From Pseudomonas sp. Teo4 (GTDB lineage Bacteria > Pseudomonadota > Gammaproteobacteria > Pseudomonadales > Pseudomonadaceae): DNA of 64,000 bases. This document shows, piece by piece, positions 47,568 through 55,540 of the stretch. Position 1 is the stretch's first letter. Every line of letters begins with the position of its first letter. The notes under the pieces are model-generated. The model did no database searches, was not told the origin of the DNA, and saw only the letters and a program-made list of their open reading frames with translations. The stretch lies in NCBI RefSeq assembly GCF_034387475.1, contig NZ_JAXCIL010000002.1, forward strand, positions 682,001-746,000, given 5' to 3'. The position numbers were made by a program, and so were the translations under genes.

Positions 47568-48188
47568 ATGAGAGCCGATCTGGAAATCATCCACGACTGG
47601 ATCCCCGCCGGCAGCCGGGTACTCGACCTGGGCTGCGGCAATGGCGAGTTGCTGGCCTCGCTGCGTGATCGCAAGCAGGTCACCGGCTACGGCCTGGAGA
47701 TCGACGCCGACAACATCGCCGCCTGCGTGGCCAAAGGTGTCAACGTCATCGAGCAGGACCTGGACAAAGGCCTGGGCAACTTCGCCAGCAACAGCTTCGA
47801 CGTGGTCATCATGACCCAGGCCCTGCAGGCGGTGGAGTACCCCGACCGCATCCTGGACGAGATGCTGCGCGTCGGCCGCCATTGCATCATCACCTTCCCC
47901 AACTTCGGCCACTGGCGCTGCCGTTGGTACCTGGCGACCAAAGGCCGCATGCCGGTATCGGACTTCATGCCGTATACCTGGTACAACACACCGAACATCC
48001 ACTTCTGCACCTTCGCCGACTTCGAACAGCTGTGCCACGAGCGCCACGCCAAGGTGCTCGACCGCCTGGCGGTCGACCATTTGCACCGTAACGGGTGGGG
48101 CGGGCGGCTTTGGCCTAATCTTCTAGGTGAAATCGGCATTTATCGCGTCAGCAGCCCTGGCCTGCAGGAGCACCAGCTCGCGGTCTGA
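47568..48188 (+). CDS. metW: MetW, partner of MetX in methionine synthesis
   Basis: A 206-residue methyltransferase-fold protein with an SAM-type motif VLDLGCGNGELLASL near 20-35 and the MetW signature FPNFGHWRCRWYLATKGRMP. It works with MetX; no separate methyl transfer is established. Same operon as metX and the DUF4426 gene. Confidence 0.93.
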   Translation: MRADLEIIHDWIPAGSRVLDLGCGNGELLASLRDRKQVTGYGLEIDADNIAACVAKGVNVIEQDLDKGLGNFASNSFDVVIMTQALQAVEYPDRILDEMLRVGRHCIITFPNFGHWRCRWYLATKGRMPVSDFMPYTWYNTPNIHFCTFADFEQLCHERHAKVLDRLAVDHLHRNGWGGRLWPNLLGEIGIYRVSSPGLQEHQLAV

Positions 48189-48209
48189 CGCCCAGCGGAG
48201 GAATGCACC

Positions 48210-48644
48210 ATGCGTCGCCTAGCCCTGTTCCTGATCAGCCTGTGCCTGGCCCTGCCGGTACTGGCTGCCGATGCCGCCAAGCCCGAGCGCAAGGAAGTCT
48301 TCGGCGATGTGACGGTCCACTACAGCGCCTTCACCTCGAGCATGCTGCAACCGGACATCGCCGCCGCCACGGGGCTTACTCGCAGCAAGAACCAGGGCGT
48401 GCTGAACATTGCCGTGCTCAAGGCCAGCAAGCCTGCCATGGCGGTGGTCAGCGGCACGGTGAAAGACCTGACCGGGCGCAGTAACCCGTTGTCGTTCAAA
48501 CAGATCACTGACCAGGGTGCGGTGTACTACATCGCCCAGTTCAAGATCGAACAGGCAGAAACCCTGACGTTCGACGTGAATGTCGAAACTGGCGGCGTCA
48601 GCCATAAACTCAGCTTCAATCAGGAAGTATTCCCAGGCGAATGA
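48210..48644 (+). CDS. DUF4426 exported protein
   Basis: A 144-residue protein with a signal peptide ([17 protein letters not shown]) and one DUF4426 domain ([23 protein letters not shown]...VFPGE). Family function is unknown; it is regularly placed between metW and rdgB in Pseudomonas. Its TGA overlaps the rdgB start. Confidence 0.88.
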   Translation: MRRLALFLISLCLALPVLAADAAKPERKEVFGDVTVHYSAFTSSMLQPDIAAATGLTRSKNQGVLNIAVLKASKPAMAVVSGTVKDLTGRSNPLSFKQITDQGAVYYIAQFKIEQAETLTFDVNVETGGVSHKLSFNQEVFPGE

Positions 48645-49237
48645 TGAATTTCCAGCAACTCGTATTGGCCAGCCACAACGCCGGCAAGCTCAAGGAACTC
48701 CAGGCCATGCTCGGAGCATCCGTCCAACTGCGCTCGATTGGCGAGTTCAGCCAGGTAGAACCCGAAGAAACCGGCCTGTCGTTCGTCGAAAACGCCATCC
48801 TCAAGGCACGTAACGCAGCGCGTATCTCCGGCCTGCCGGCCCTGGCCGACGACTCCGGCCTGGCCGTGGACTTCCTCGGCGGTGCGCCGGGCATCTACTC
48901 GGCGCGCTATGCCGACGGCAAGGGTGACGCGGCAAACAATGCCAAGCTGCTCGAAGCCCTGAAAGATGTCCCCCAGGACCAGCGCGGCGCCCAGTTCGTC
49001 TGCGTGCTGGCCTTGGTGCGCCATGCCGACGACCCACTGCCGATCCTGTGTGAAGGCCTGTGGCACGGGCAGATCCTGTTCGAGGCCAGTGGCGAACACG
49101 GCTTCGGCTACGACCCGCTGTTCTGGGTGCCGGAGCGCAGCTGTTCGAGCGCCGACCTTCCACCTGTCGAGAAGAACCAGCTTAGCCACCGCGCCCGCGC
49201 CATGGCCCTGCTGCGTCAACGTCTGGGCCTGGCATGA
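48641..49237 (+). CDS. rdgB: XTP/dITP diphosphatase
   Basis: A 198-residue Ham1-type pyrophosphatase: [12 protein letters not shown] at the N-terminus, ADDSGLAVD near 70 and FGYDPLFW near 150. It removes non-standard purine nucleotides. Its ATG shares ATGA with the upstream gene and its stop with hemW. Confidence 0.95.
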   Translation: MMNFQQLVLASHNAGKLKELQAMLGASVQLRSIGEFSQVEPEETGLSFVENAILKARNAARISGLPALADDSGLAVDFLGGAPGIYSARYADGKGDAANNAKLLEALKDVPQDQRGAQFVCVLALVRHADDPLPILCEGLWHGQILFEASGEHGFGYDPLFWVPERSCSSADLPPVEKNQLSHRARAMALLRQRLGLA

Positions 49238-50421
49238 CCGATAAGCTGTCCACCCGACCGCACCTGCCAGGTGCGGCGGGTTTCGCCGTGCTGCCGCCCC
49301 TGGCGTTGTACATCCATATCCCGTGGTGCGTGCGCAAGTGCCCCTACTGCGACTTCAACTCCCACGCCGCCGGGCCTGAATTGCCGGAAGATGCCTACGT
49401 CGACGCGCTGCTGACCGATCTCGACCAGGAGTTGGTGGCGGTACAAGGCCGCCCGATCAGCTCGATCTTCTTCGGCGGCGGCACCCCGAGCCTGTTCAGC
49501 GCCAACGCCCTCGGCCGCCTGCTGCGAGGTGTCGAGCAGCGTATTCCGTTCGCGGCGGATATCGAAATCACCCTGGAGGCCAACCCGGGTACTTTCGAGC
49601 AGGAGAAGTTCAAAGCCTACCGACAGACCGGAATCAACCGCCTGTCCATTGGCGTGCAAAGCTTCCAGCCGGCCAAGCTCGAAGCGTTGGGCCGCATCCA
49701 CAATGGCGATGAAGCGATCCGTGCTGCCGGCATGGCACGCGCTGCCGGCTTCGACAACTTCAACATGGACCTGATGCACGGCCTGCCCGACCAGTCGCTG
49801 GAAGACGCGCTGGGCGACCTGCGCCAGGCCATCGACCTGGGGCCGACGCATCTGTCCTGGTACCAGTTGACCGTCGAGCCGAACACCGTGTTCTGGAACC
49901 AGCCGCCCGAGCTGCCGGAGGACGATATCCTCTGGGACATCCAGGAAGCGGGCCAGGCTCTGATGGCCGAGCACGGCTTCGCCCAGTACGAAGTGTCCGC
50001 CTACGCCCAGCCGGGTCGACCGGCCAGGCACAACCTCAATTACTGGCGCTTCGGCGACTTCATCGGCATTGGCGCCGGCGCCCATGGCAAGCTGACCTTC
50101 GCCGACGGGCGCATCCTGCGCACCTGGAAAACCCGGCTACCCAAGGACTACCTGAACCTGGCCAAGCCGTTCAAGGCTGGCGAGAAGCTGCTGCCTGCCG
50201 ATGAGCTACCGTTCGAGTTCCTGATGAACGCTCTGCGCCTGACCCAGGGTGTTGAAGCTGAGCTGTTCACCCAGCGAACCGGCCTGCCGCTGGAACAGCT
50301 GGCCGAGGCGCGCCGCGCCGCCGAACAAAAGGGCCTTTTGCAGGTCGAACCGGATCGACTGGTGGCCACGCCACGGGGCCAGCTGTTCCTCAATGACCTG
50401 CTGCAGTATTTCTTGACCTAA
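49234..50421 (+). CDS. hemW: Heme chaperone HemW (radical SAM)
   Basis: A 395-residue radical SAM protein. The 4Fe-4S cysteines are Cys32, Cys36 and Cys39 ([14 protein letters not shown]), with GGGTPSLF as the SAM motif and a C-terminal HemW domain. Often annotated as oxygen-independent coproporphyrinogen oxidase, but this short HemN-like form lacks HemN's extra N-terminal region and belongs to the HemW heme-delivery family. Overlaps rdgB by four bases. Confidence 0.93.
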   Translation: MTDKLSTRPHLPGAAGFAVLPPLALYIHIPWCVRKCPYCDFNSHAAGPELPEDAYVDALLTDLDQELVAVQGRPISSIFFGGGTPSLFSANALGRLLRGVEQRIPFAADIEITLEANPGTFEQEKFKAYRQTGINRLSIGVQSFQPAKLEALGRIHNGDEAIRAAGMARAAGFDNFNMDLMHGLPDQSLEDALGDLRQAIDLGPTHLSWYQLTVEPNTVFWNQPPELPEDDILWDIQEAGQALMAEHGFAQYEVSAYAQPGRPARHNLNYWRFGDFIGIGAGAHGKLTFADGRILRTWKTRLPKDYLNLAKPFKAGEKLLPADELPFEFLMNALRLTQGVEAELFTQRTGLPLEQLAEARRAAEQKGLLQVEPDRLVATPRGQLFLNDLLQYFLT

Positions 50422-50430
50422 GGATGACCC

Positions 50431-50757
50431 ATGGATCTGGTACTTGATCTGCTGGCGACGGTTTCCCGTTGGAGCCGTAGCAACCTGTCGGAGATTTCCC
50501 TGGCCCTGGTGGGCTGCCTGCTGGTGCTGTTCGGCACCGATATCAAAGGCTGGGTGGAGCAACGCCTGGGCGGTCTGGCTGGCGCACTGCGCGTGCCGTT
50601 CATGGCCTTGCTGGTGATGATTGGCAGCGGTGCGGCGCTGATCTATGCGACGCCGTGGGTGGTGAAGGGGCTTGGGCAGTTCAACAACTATGCGCTGGCA
50701 CCCGTGCTGCTGGTGGTGCTGGTGTTGATTGGCGTGGTGGCTGATCGCCGCGGGTAA
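50431..50757 (+). CDS. DUF3392 membrane protein
   Basis: A 108-residue protein with three predicted membrane helices (ISLALVGCLLVLFGTDI, VPFMALLVMIGSGAALIYA, LAPVLLVVLVLIGVVA). Function unknown. Nine bases after hemW, last gene of the metX-to-hemW run. Confidence 0.87.
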   Translation: MDLVLDLLATVSRWSRSNLSEISLALVGCLLVLFGTDIKGWVEQRLGGLAGALRVPFMALLVMIGSGAALIYATPWVVKGLGQFNNYALAPVLLVVLVLIGVVADRRG

Positions 50758-50764
50758 GGACTGC

Positions 50765-50794
50765 TAAAAGCTGCCCCGGGAAACCAGGGCAGCC
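50765..50794 (-). terminator. Terminator-like hairpin for the small minus-strand gene
   Basis: On the minus strand GCTGCCC (50793-50787) pairs with GGGCAGC (50776-50770), followed by TTTT. It lies 20 bases after the stop of the 36-codon ORF. On the plus strand no T run follows, so its direction fits the small gene rather than DUF3392. Confidence 0.65.
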
Positions 50795-50812
50795 CTACCA
50801 CCTGACTAGCCC

Positions 50813-50923
50813 TTACTGGGCATCGTCGAAGTGATCACGCATGAAGTCCCGTACGGTCTTGAGCACAGTCAAGATCCGGATGAGCTTCCAGACGCGGCTC
50901 AGCGCATCAAGCAAATGCTTCAT
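50813..50923 (-). CDS. 36-residue basic amphipathic peptide, candidate type I toxin
   Basis: ATG at 50923 to TAA at 50813, 36 residues starting MKHLLDALSRVWKLIRIL. GGAGG at 50937-50933 lies nine bases before the ATG, one of the best ribosome sites in the window. Residues 4-18 form a clear amphipathic helix (Leu, Trp, Ile on one side; Asp, Arg, Lys on the other), and the C-terminus is acidic (DHFDDAQ). A terminator-like hairpin follows and its leader is complementary to the small RNA encoded divergently at 51248. The frame is open upstream for 58 more codons, but no comparable ribosome site is found there. I do not recognise the family; small membrane-active toxins such as TisB are of similar size. 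Confidence 0.55.
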   Translation of the reverse strand: MKHLLDALSRVWKLIRILTVLKTVRDFMRDHFDDAQ

Positions 50924-50994
50924 ATGCCTTGGCCTCCGTGTTGGCGGGCCAATCTTCCAGCATCTAACCGGTACTTCGATGCCTTCGAAAACCA

Positions 50995-51016
50995 TGTGGA
51001 GGGTTCTCAGTGAAGT
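50995..51016. repeat. 22-base block shared with the small RNA (second copy at 51250-51271)
   Basis: tgtggagggttctcagtgaa... at 50995-51016 and 51250-51271 agree over 22 bases with one C/T difference. The first copy is in the leader of the minus-strand small ORF, so the mRNA carries its complement; the second is at the 5' end of the predicted plus-strand RNA. The C/T difference gives a G-U pair, so all 22 positions can pair. Flanking bases are unrelated, so only this block is kept. Confidence 0.85.
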
Positions 51017-51143
51017 GGCCAGGTCAATGGCCCTTCGAAAATCACTCACCGGCACGGTTCTCAGGCCATGTCGAAGGGGCCGGAAAGCAGAATTCATCTA
51101 CAACCCGGCCCATCACTGAATTGATCCACACAGGAGCAGCGCG

Positions 51144-51149
51144 ATAATA
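51144..51149 (-). promoter_or_regulatory. Possible -10 box for the small peptide gene
   Basis: TATTAT on the minus strand (51149-51144) could start a transcript near 51137, giving a leader of about 210 bases that includes the 22-base block. No good -35 lies at the right spacing (TTAACA is 21 bases away), so it may need an activator or be a weak promoter. An inverted repeat, TTGGAATATCCA (51151-51162) and TGGATATTTCCAA (51198-51210), lies directly upstream, between this box and the small RNA promoter. Confidence 0.35.
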
Positions 51150-51212
51150 CTTGGAATATCCACTCAGGGCTGTTAACCGCTCTGACACACTTAATGCTGG
51201 ATATTTCCAACA

Positions 51213-51241
51213 TTGACGCCCCCATTCGGGCTGCCTATGAT
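51213..51241 (+). promoter_or_regulatory. Sigma-70 promoter for a small RNA
   Basis: TTGACG at 51213-51218, a 17-base spacer, and TATGAT at 51236-51241: ten of twelve consensus bases at ideal spacing, the best promoter found in the window. No ORF with a ribosome site follows; a strong terminator does. Confidence 0.75.
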
Positions 51242-51247
51242 CGATTT

Positions 51248-51339
51248 CGTGTGGAGGGTTTTCAGTGAAGTTCCGAAGCGAAGGATACTCAGTCCTATCA
51301 CTTCAATAAAAAAACCGCCCTTCTCAGGGCGGTTTTTTT
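51248..51339 (+). ncRNA. Predicted small RNA of about 92 nt, candidate antitoxin
   Basis: Bounded by the promoter at 51213-51241 and the terminator at 51308-51339. The 5' part (51250-51265) appears single-stranded and includes gggtttt; then TGAAGT (51266-51271) can pair with ACTTCA (51300-51305) around an inner AGGA/TCCT stem; then the terminator. Bases 51250-51271 are complementary to the leader of the divergent 36-codon gene. The lack of a long ORF, exposed 5' seed and U-rich end are typical of regulatory RNAs. Not recognised as a named Pseudomonas RNA. Confidence 0.62.
51308..51339. terminator. Strong bidirectional terminator
   Basis: A-rich run plus CCGCCC (to 51320) pairs with GGGCGG (51327-51332) followed by seven T; the A run gives the same on the other strand. 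It ends the small RNA on the plus strand and can end trmB (stop at 51390) on the minus strand. Confidence 0.92.
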
Positions 51340-51389
51340 GCGCCTGCATTTCTGCAGGCATCAGTGCATCGAATGGCTAAAACAGCCGA

Positions 51390-52112
51390 TCAATCCACCT
51401 TCTCGAACTTCAGATCCCACACCCCATGCCCCAAGCGCTCACCACGGCGCTCGAACTTGGTGATCGGACGTTCTTCCGGACGCGGGACATAAGCACCATC
51501 GGCCGCCTGGTTGCGATAACCCGGTGCCGCGCTCATCACTTCCAGCATGTACTCGGCATACGGCTCCCAGTCGGTGGCCATGTGGAACACGCCGCCCGGC
51601 TTCAGTTTGCGTCGAACCAGCTCGGCAAACTCCAGCTGCACGATACGGCGCTTGTGGTGGCGCGCCTTGTGCCATGGGTCAGGGAAGAACAGCATCAGGC
51701 GGTCGAGGCTGTTGTCGGCCACGCAGCGGTTGAGCACTTCGATGGCGTCGCAGTCATACACCCGCAGGTTCTTCAGGCCCTGGGTCAGCACGCCGTTGAG
51801 CAGCGCGCCAACGCCCGGACGGTGCACTTCGACACCGATGAAGTCCAGCTCCGGCGCGGCAGCAGCCATTTCCAGCAGGGAATGGCCCATGCCGAAGCCG
51901 ATTTCCAGAGTACGCGGCGCCGAACGGCCAAACACCTGGTCGTAGTCCACCGGGCTGTCAGCCAGCGGCAGGATGAACTGCGGGCCACCCTGGTCGAGGC
52001 CTCGTTGCTGGCCTTCGGTCATGCGCCCGGCACGCATCACGAAACTCTTGATGCGGCGGTGGGGGCGCGCTTCGCCGTCAGCGGTGCTCGGCGTATCTTG
52101 CGATTCAGTCAT
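51390..52112 (-). CDS. trmB: tRNA (guanine-N7-)-methyltransferase
   Basis: A 240-residue TrmB: SAM motif [15 protein letters not shown] near 70, [15 protein letters not shown] near 145 and the catalytic [11 protein letters not shown] region. It methylates G46 of tRNAs. thiG lies nine bases upstream on the same strand, so thiS-thiG-trmB is probably one operon. Confidence 0.95.
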   Translation of the reverse strand: MTESQDTPSTADGEARPHRRIKSFVMRAGRMTEGQQRGLDQGGPQFILPLADSPVDYDQVFGRSAPRTLEIGFGMGHSLLEMAAAAPELDFIGVEVHRPGVGALLNGVLTQGLKNLRVYDCDAIEVLNRCVADNSLDRLMLFFPDPWHKARHHKRRIVQLEFAELVRRKLKPGGVFHMATDWEPYAEYMLEVMSAAPGYRNQAADGAYVPRPEERPITKFERRGERLGHGVWDLKFEKVD

Positions 52113-52121
52113 CAGGGGCTC

Positions 52122-52916
52122 TTACTTGATCAGACCATCCAGCGGCGAGGATGCGCTGGCATAGAGTTTCTTCGGCATGCGCCCGGCGAGGTAAGCCATG
52201 CGGCCCGCGACAATGGCATGCTTCATGGCTTCAGCCATCAGCACCGGTTGCTGGGCGTGGGCGATGGCCGAGTTCATCAGCACCGCTTCGCAACCCATTT
52301 CCATGGCGATGGTGGCGTCGGAGGCGGTACCCACGCCGGCATCGACCAGCACTGGCACCTTGGACTCTTCCAGGATGATCTGCAGGTTGTAAGGGTTGCA
52401 GATACCCAGGCCAGTGCCGATCAGACCAGCCAGCGGCATCACCGCGATGCAACCGGCTTCAGCCAGTTGACGGGCGATGATCGGGTCGTCGCTGGTGTAG
52501 ACCATCACGTCAAAACCGTCCTTGACCAACACTTCGGCGGCCTTGAGGGTTTCGATCACGTTCGGGAACAGGGTCTTCTGGTCTGCCAGCACTTCCAGCT
52601 TGACCAGGTTGTGGCCATCCAGCAGCTCTCGGGCCAGGCGGCAGGTGCGCACAGCTTCGACCGCGTCGTAGCAGCCAGCGGTGTTCGGCAGGATGGTGTA
52701 GCGGTCCGGTGGCAGCACGTCGAGCAGGTTCGGTTCGCCCGGGTTCTGGCCGATGTTGGTGCGGCGCACGGCGACAGTGACGATCTCGGCACCCGAAGCC
52801 TCGATGGCCAGACGGGTTTCTTCCATGTCACGGTACTTGCCGGTACCGACCAGCAGGCGCGACTCAAACGTGCGCCCGGCCAGGGTGAAAGGCTTGTCGC
52901 TACGAACGTTGCTCAT
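52122..52916 (-). CDS. thiG: Thiazole synthase
   Basis: A 264-residue TIM-barrel ThiG. The catalytic Lys is in LVKLEVLAD (about residue 106), with [11 protein letters not shown] and MNSAIAHA as phosphate-binding motifs. It makes the thiazole phosphate of thiamine using ThiS thiocarboxylate. thiS is 54 bases upstream. Confidence 0.96.
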   Translation of the reverse strand: MSNVRSDKPFTLAGRTFESRLLVGTGKYRDMEETRLAIEASGAEIVTVAVRRTNIGQNPGEPNLLDVLPPDRYTILPNTAGCYDAVEAVRTCRLARELLDGHNLVKLEVLADQKTLFPNVIETLKAAEVLVKDGFDVMVYTSDDPIIARQLAEAGCIAVMPLAGLIGTGLGICNPYNLQIILEESKVPVLVDAGVGTASDATIAMEMGCEAVLMNSAIAHAQQPVLMAEAMKHAIVAGRMAYLAGRMPKKLYASASSPLDGLIK

Positions 52917-52970
52917 CGTTGTTCCTCGGGAAAAGGTTGCGGGACTTGCAGGTGAATTGCCAAACCGGGC

Positions 52971-53171
52971 TTAGCCACCACCGATGGCGTGGACCACTTC
53001 AACCTGGTCGCCGTCATTGAGCAGCGTGGTGTCGTGCAGGCTACGCGGCACGATATCCAGGTTCAGTTCCACCGCGACCCGGCGCCCGGCCAGTTCCAGG
53101 CGGGTCAGCAGGGCCGCGACGCTCTCGCCAGCGGGCAATTCGTAAGGTTCACCGTTCAGTTGAATGCGCAT
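52971..53171 (-). CDS. thiS: Sulfur carrier protein ThiS
   Basis: A 66-residue ubiquitin-fold protein starting MRIQLNGEPYELPAG and ending HAIGGG, with the C-terminal Gly-Gly that is thiocarboxylated. The ATG at 53171 is preferred; the frame is open to 53186. It donates sulfur to ThiG. Confidence 0.94.
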   Translation of the reverse strand: MRIQLNGEPYELPAGESVAALLTRLELAGRRVAVELNLDIVPRSLHDTTLLNDGDQVEVVHAIGGG

Positions 53172-53274
53172 GCGCACGGCCACCATTGTGCTTTGGGGGC
53201 ACGCATTCTAGCGCTGATCGGCGCTTCAACCCAAGGCCGGCGGACACCATTAGTCGTGAGAGTGGACCGTTTGG

Positions 53275-53646
53275 TCAGCCCAACCGCCAGGCTGCCAGGC
53301 CCAGGCACAGCCAACCGGCGAGGAAGCACAGGCCGCCGATTGGGGTGATCATGCCCAATTTGCCCAATCCGCTCAGAGTCAGCACATACAGGCTGCCGGA
53401 GAACAACAGGATACCCACCGCGAACAGACCGCCCGCCCAACCCACCAGGCGCCCAGGCAGATGCGCCGAGAGCACGGCAACACCGAAGATCGCCAGTGCA
53501 TGCACCAACTGGTAAGTGACGCCAGTCTGGAAGATGGCCAGGTAGTCGGCCGTCAGGCGGCTTTTAAGACCGTGCGCGGCGAATGCGCCCAGGGCGACAC
53601 CGGTAAAACCGAAAAAGGCAGCGAGCATCAGGAAGCTGCGAAGCAT
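53275..53646 (-). CDS. DUF423 membrane protein
   Basis: A 123-residue protein with four predicted helices and the DUF423 motifs GAFAAHGLK and GSLYVLTLSG...ITPIGG. Function unknown. Divergent from mtgA; the start MLRSFLMLAAFFGF at 53646 is the family start rather than the opening at 53712. Confidence 0.9.
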   Translation of the reverse strand: MLRSFLMLAAFFGFTGVALGAFAAHGLKSRLTADYLAIFQTGVTYQLVHALAIFGVAVLSAHLPGRLVGWAGGLFAVGILLFSGSLYVLTLSGLGKLGMITPIGGLCFLAGWLCLGLAAWRLG

Positions 53647-53710
53647 GGGACGACTCCTTGTATCGGGTCTGTATAATGGCCCGTTCCACCGGTCCGGCCA
53701 AGCTATCACC

Positions 53711-54421
53711 ATGCTGTCATCCTACCTTCGCCGCTTCGCCCGCGCCCTGCTCTGGTTCGCTGCCGGCAGTGTCGTGCTGGTGCTGGTGTTCCGCTGGGTG
53801 CCGCCGCCGGGCACCGCGCTGATGGTCGAGCGCAAGGTCGAGTCCTGGTTCAACGGCGACCCCATCGACCTGCAGCGCGACTGGGAGCCTTGGGAGAACA
53901 TCTCCGATGAGCTGAAAGTCGCGGTCATTGCCGGCGAAGACCAGAAGTTCGCCAGCCACTGGGGCTTCGACATTCCCGCCATCCAGGCAGCTTTGGCCTA
54001 CAACGAGCGGGGCGGCAGCATTCGCGGAGCGAGCACCCTGACACAGCAAGTGGCGAAGAACCTGTTCCTGTGGTCCGGCCGCAGTTGGCTACGCAAAGGG
54101 CTGGAGGCCTGGTTCACGGCACTGATCGAGCTGTTCTGGTCGAAGGAGCGGATTCTGGAGGTTTACCTGAACAGCGCCGAATGGGGCAAAGGCGTGTTCG
54201 GTGCCCAGGCGGCGGCGCGCTACCACTTTGGCGTGGACGCCAAGCGCCTGAGTCGCCAGCAGGCCGCGCAGCTGGCGGCTGTGCTGCCAAGCCCGATCAA
54301 ATGGAGTGCCAGCCGGCCGAGCGCCTATGTGGCCAGCCGGGCGGGGTGGATCAGACGGCAGATGAGCCAGTTGGGTGGGCCTAGCTACCTGATGCAGCTG
54401 GATGCTTCGCGCAAACTCTAA
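53711..54421 (+). CDS. mtgA: Monofunctional peptidoglycan glycosyltransferase
   Basis: A 236-residue GT51 enzyme: membrane helix (ALLWFAAGSVVLVLVFRW, about 10-28), EDQKFASHWGFD (catalytic Glu) and GASTLTQQVAKNLFLW, and VYLNSAEWGKGVFG. It polymerises lipid II without a transpeptidase domain. A TATAAT at 53672-53677 lies about 35 bases before the ATG at 53711, so it probably has its own promoter. A REP pair follows. Confidence 0.94.
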   Translation: MLSSYLRRFARALLWFAAGSVVLVLVFRWVPPPGTALMVERKVESWFNGDPIDLQRDWEPWENISDELKVAVIAGEDQKFASHWGFDIPAIQAALAYNERGGSIRGASTLTQQVAKNLFLWSGRSWLRKGLEAWFTALIELFWSKERILEVYLNSAEWGKGVFGAQAAARYHFGVDAKRLSRQQAAQLAAVLPSPIKWSASRPSAYVASRAGWIRRQMSQLGGPSYLMQLDASRKL

Positions 54422-54423
54422 TC

Positions 54424-54500
54424 GCCCTATCGCCGGCAAGCCGGCTCCCACACTGGGAGCTGCGCGGTACCTGTGGGAGCCGGCTTGCCGGCGATAGGGC
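54424..54500. repeat. Compact REP pair (BIME)
   Basis: Two REP units in inverted orientation (54424-54450 and about 54474-54500) pair to give a hairpin of about 27 bp with gccctatcgccggcaagccg at its base. It lies between mtgA (+) and rpoH (-), just before their shared terminator. Confidence 0.92.
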
Positions 54501-54519
54501 CATCAGAGCCTGCACAAAT

Positions 54520-54556
54520 AAAAAAGCCGCTCAGCCCATTCGGGCCAGCGGCTTTT
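54520..54556. terminator. Bidirectional terminator between mtgA and rpoH
   Basis: AAAAGCCGCT pairs with AGCGGCTTTT, with GCCC/GGGC inside; A and T runs on both sides. It ends rpoH on the minus strand (stop 54575) and mtgA read-through on the plus strand. Confidence 0.92.
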
Positions 54557-54574
54557 CAATACAACCAAGCTTGA

Positions 54575-55429
54575 TCAGATGGTGATCAACGCCTTGACCT
54601 TGTTCATCGCGTTCTTCTCCAACTGGCGAATACGCTCGGCCGACACACTGTACTTGTCCGCCAGCTCATGCAAGGTCGCTTTCTCCTCGGCCAGCCAACG
54701 CTGGTAGAGAATGTCGCGGCTACGTTCGTCCAGGCCTTGCAGTGCTTCGTGCAGGTTGCTGGTGGAGTTGTCGCTCCAGTCGGCATCCTCCAGCTGCACA
54801 GCCGGGTCGTAACGGTGGTCTTCCAGATAATGCGCAGGCGACTGGAAGGCACTGTCATCGTCGGCCTCGGCGGCCGGGTCAAAGGCCATGTCCTGGCCAC
54901 TCAGGCGGCTTTCCATCTCACGCACTTCGCGCGGCTCGACACCCAGGCTTTCAGCTACACGATGGACTTCATCGTTGTTCAGCCACGCCAGACGCTTCTT
55001 CTGGCTGCGCAGGTTGAAGAACAGCTTGCGCTGGGCCTTGGTGGTCGCCACCTTGACGATGCGCCAGTTGCGCAGAATGAATTCGTGGATCTCTGCCTTG
55101 ATCCAGTGCACTGCGAACGACACCAGGCGCACGCCCATTTCCGGGTTGAAGCGCTTGACCGCCTTCATCAGGCCGACATTGCCTTCCTGGATAAGGTCGG
55201 CCTGGGCCAGACCGTAGCCGGCGTAGCTACGGGCGATGTGTACGACGAAACGCAGGTGGGCCATCACCATTTGCCGAGCGGCCTCGAGATCCTGCTCATA
55301 GTAGAGACGCTCGGCCAGATCACGCTCCTGCTCGACAGTCAGCAGCGGAATGCTGTTGACCGTGTGCACGTAGGCCTCCAGGTTTGCACCAGGAACCAGG
55401 GCATAGGCAGGTTGCAACGATGTGGTCAT
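54575..55429 (-). CDS. rpoH: Heat-shock sigma factor RpoH (sigma-32)
   Basis: A 284-residue group 3 sigma factor: region 2 ([44 protein letters not shown]), the RpoH box QRKLFFNLR, and region 4 with the helix-turn-helix near the C-terminus ([29 protein letters not shown]). It directs heat-shock genes. Upstream of it is a sigma-E-type promoter (55478-55505). It follows ftsX on the same strand, as in other gamma-proteobacteria. Confidence 0.97.
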   Translation of the reverse strand: MTTSLQPAYALVPGANLEAYVHTVNSIPLLTVEQERDLAERLYYEQDLEAARQMVMAHLRFVVHIARSYAGYGLAQADLIQEGNVGLMKAVKRFNPEMGVRLVSFAVHWIKAEIHEFILRNWRIVKVATTKAQRKLFFNLRSQKKRLAWLNNDEVHRVAESLGVEPREVREMESRLSGQDMAFDPAAEADDDSAFQSPAHYLEDHRYDPAVQLEDADWSDNSTSNLHEALQGLDERSRDILYQRWLAEEKATLHELADKYSVSAERIRQLEKNAMNKVKALITI

Positions 55430-55477
55430 TCAAGAACCTCCGACTTTCAAAACTCGCGCCTTGTGAGCGCTGCCAAC

Positions 55478-55505
55478 ATTGACCCGGAACGACGGTACAA
55501 GTTCC
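55478..55505 (-). promoter_or_regulatory. Sigma-E/AlgU-type promoter of rpoH
   Basis: On the minus strand GGAACTT (55505-55499), 16 bases, then TCAAT (55482-55478) fits the envelope-stress sigma factor pattern GAACTT-N16/17-TCTGA. A TTGACA (55524-55519) lies just upstream and could be a sigma-70 -35, but its -10 is poor. Control of rpoH by AlgU is known in P. aeruginosa. The predicted start is near 55471, about 42 bases before the ATG. Confidence 0.65.
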
Positions 55506-55540
55506 AAAATGAAAAAAATGTCAATGCTGGCACGAAAAAA

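Noticed and set aside
50924..51097. Upstream 58-codon extension of the 36-residue small ORF
   Set aside because: It has no ribosome site comparable to GGAGG at 50933 and passes through repeats and the sRNA-complementary block. Kept only as an alternative in the findings.
51121..51149. A second plus-strand promoter-like pair, TTGATC and GATAAT with a 16-base spacer
   Set aside because: It may be real, but the predicted transcript would simply lead into the better sRNA promoter. Evidence is too weak to list as a feature.
51120..51245. A LexA box controlling the small peptide gene, as in tisB
   Set aside because: I looked for CTGTATN8-type SOS boxes. The inverted repeat TTGGAATATCCA/TGGATATTTCCAA does not fit.
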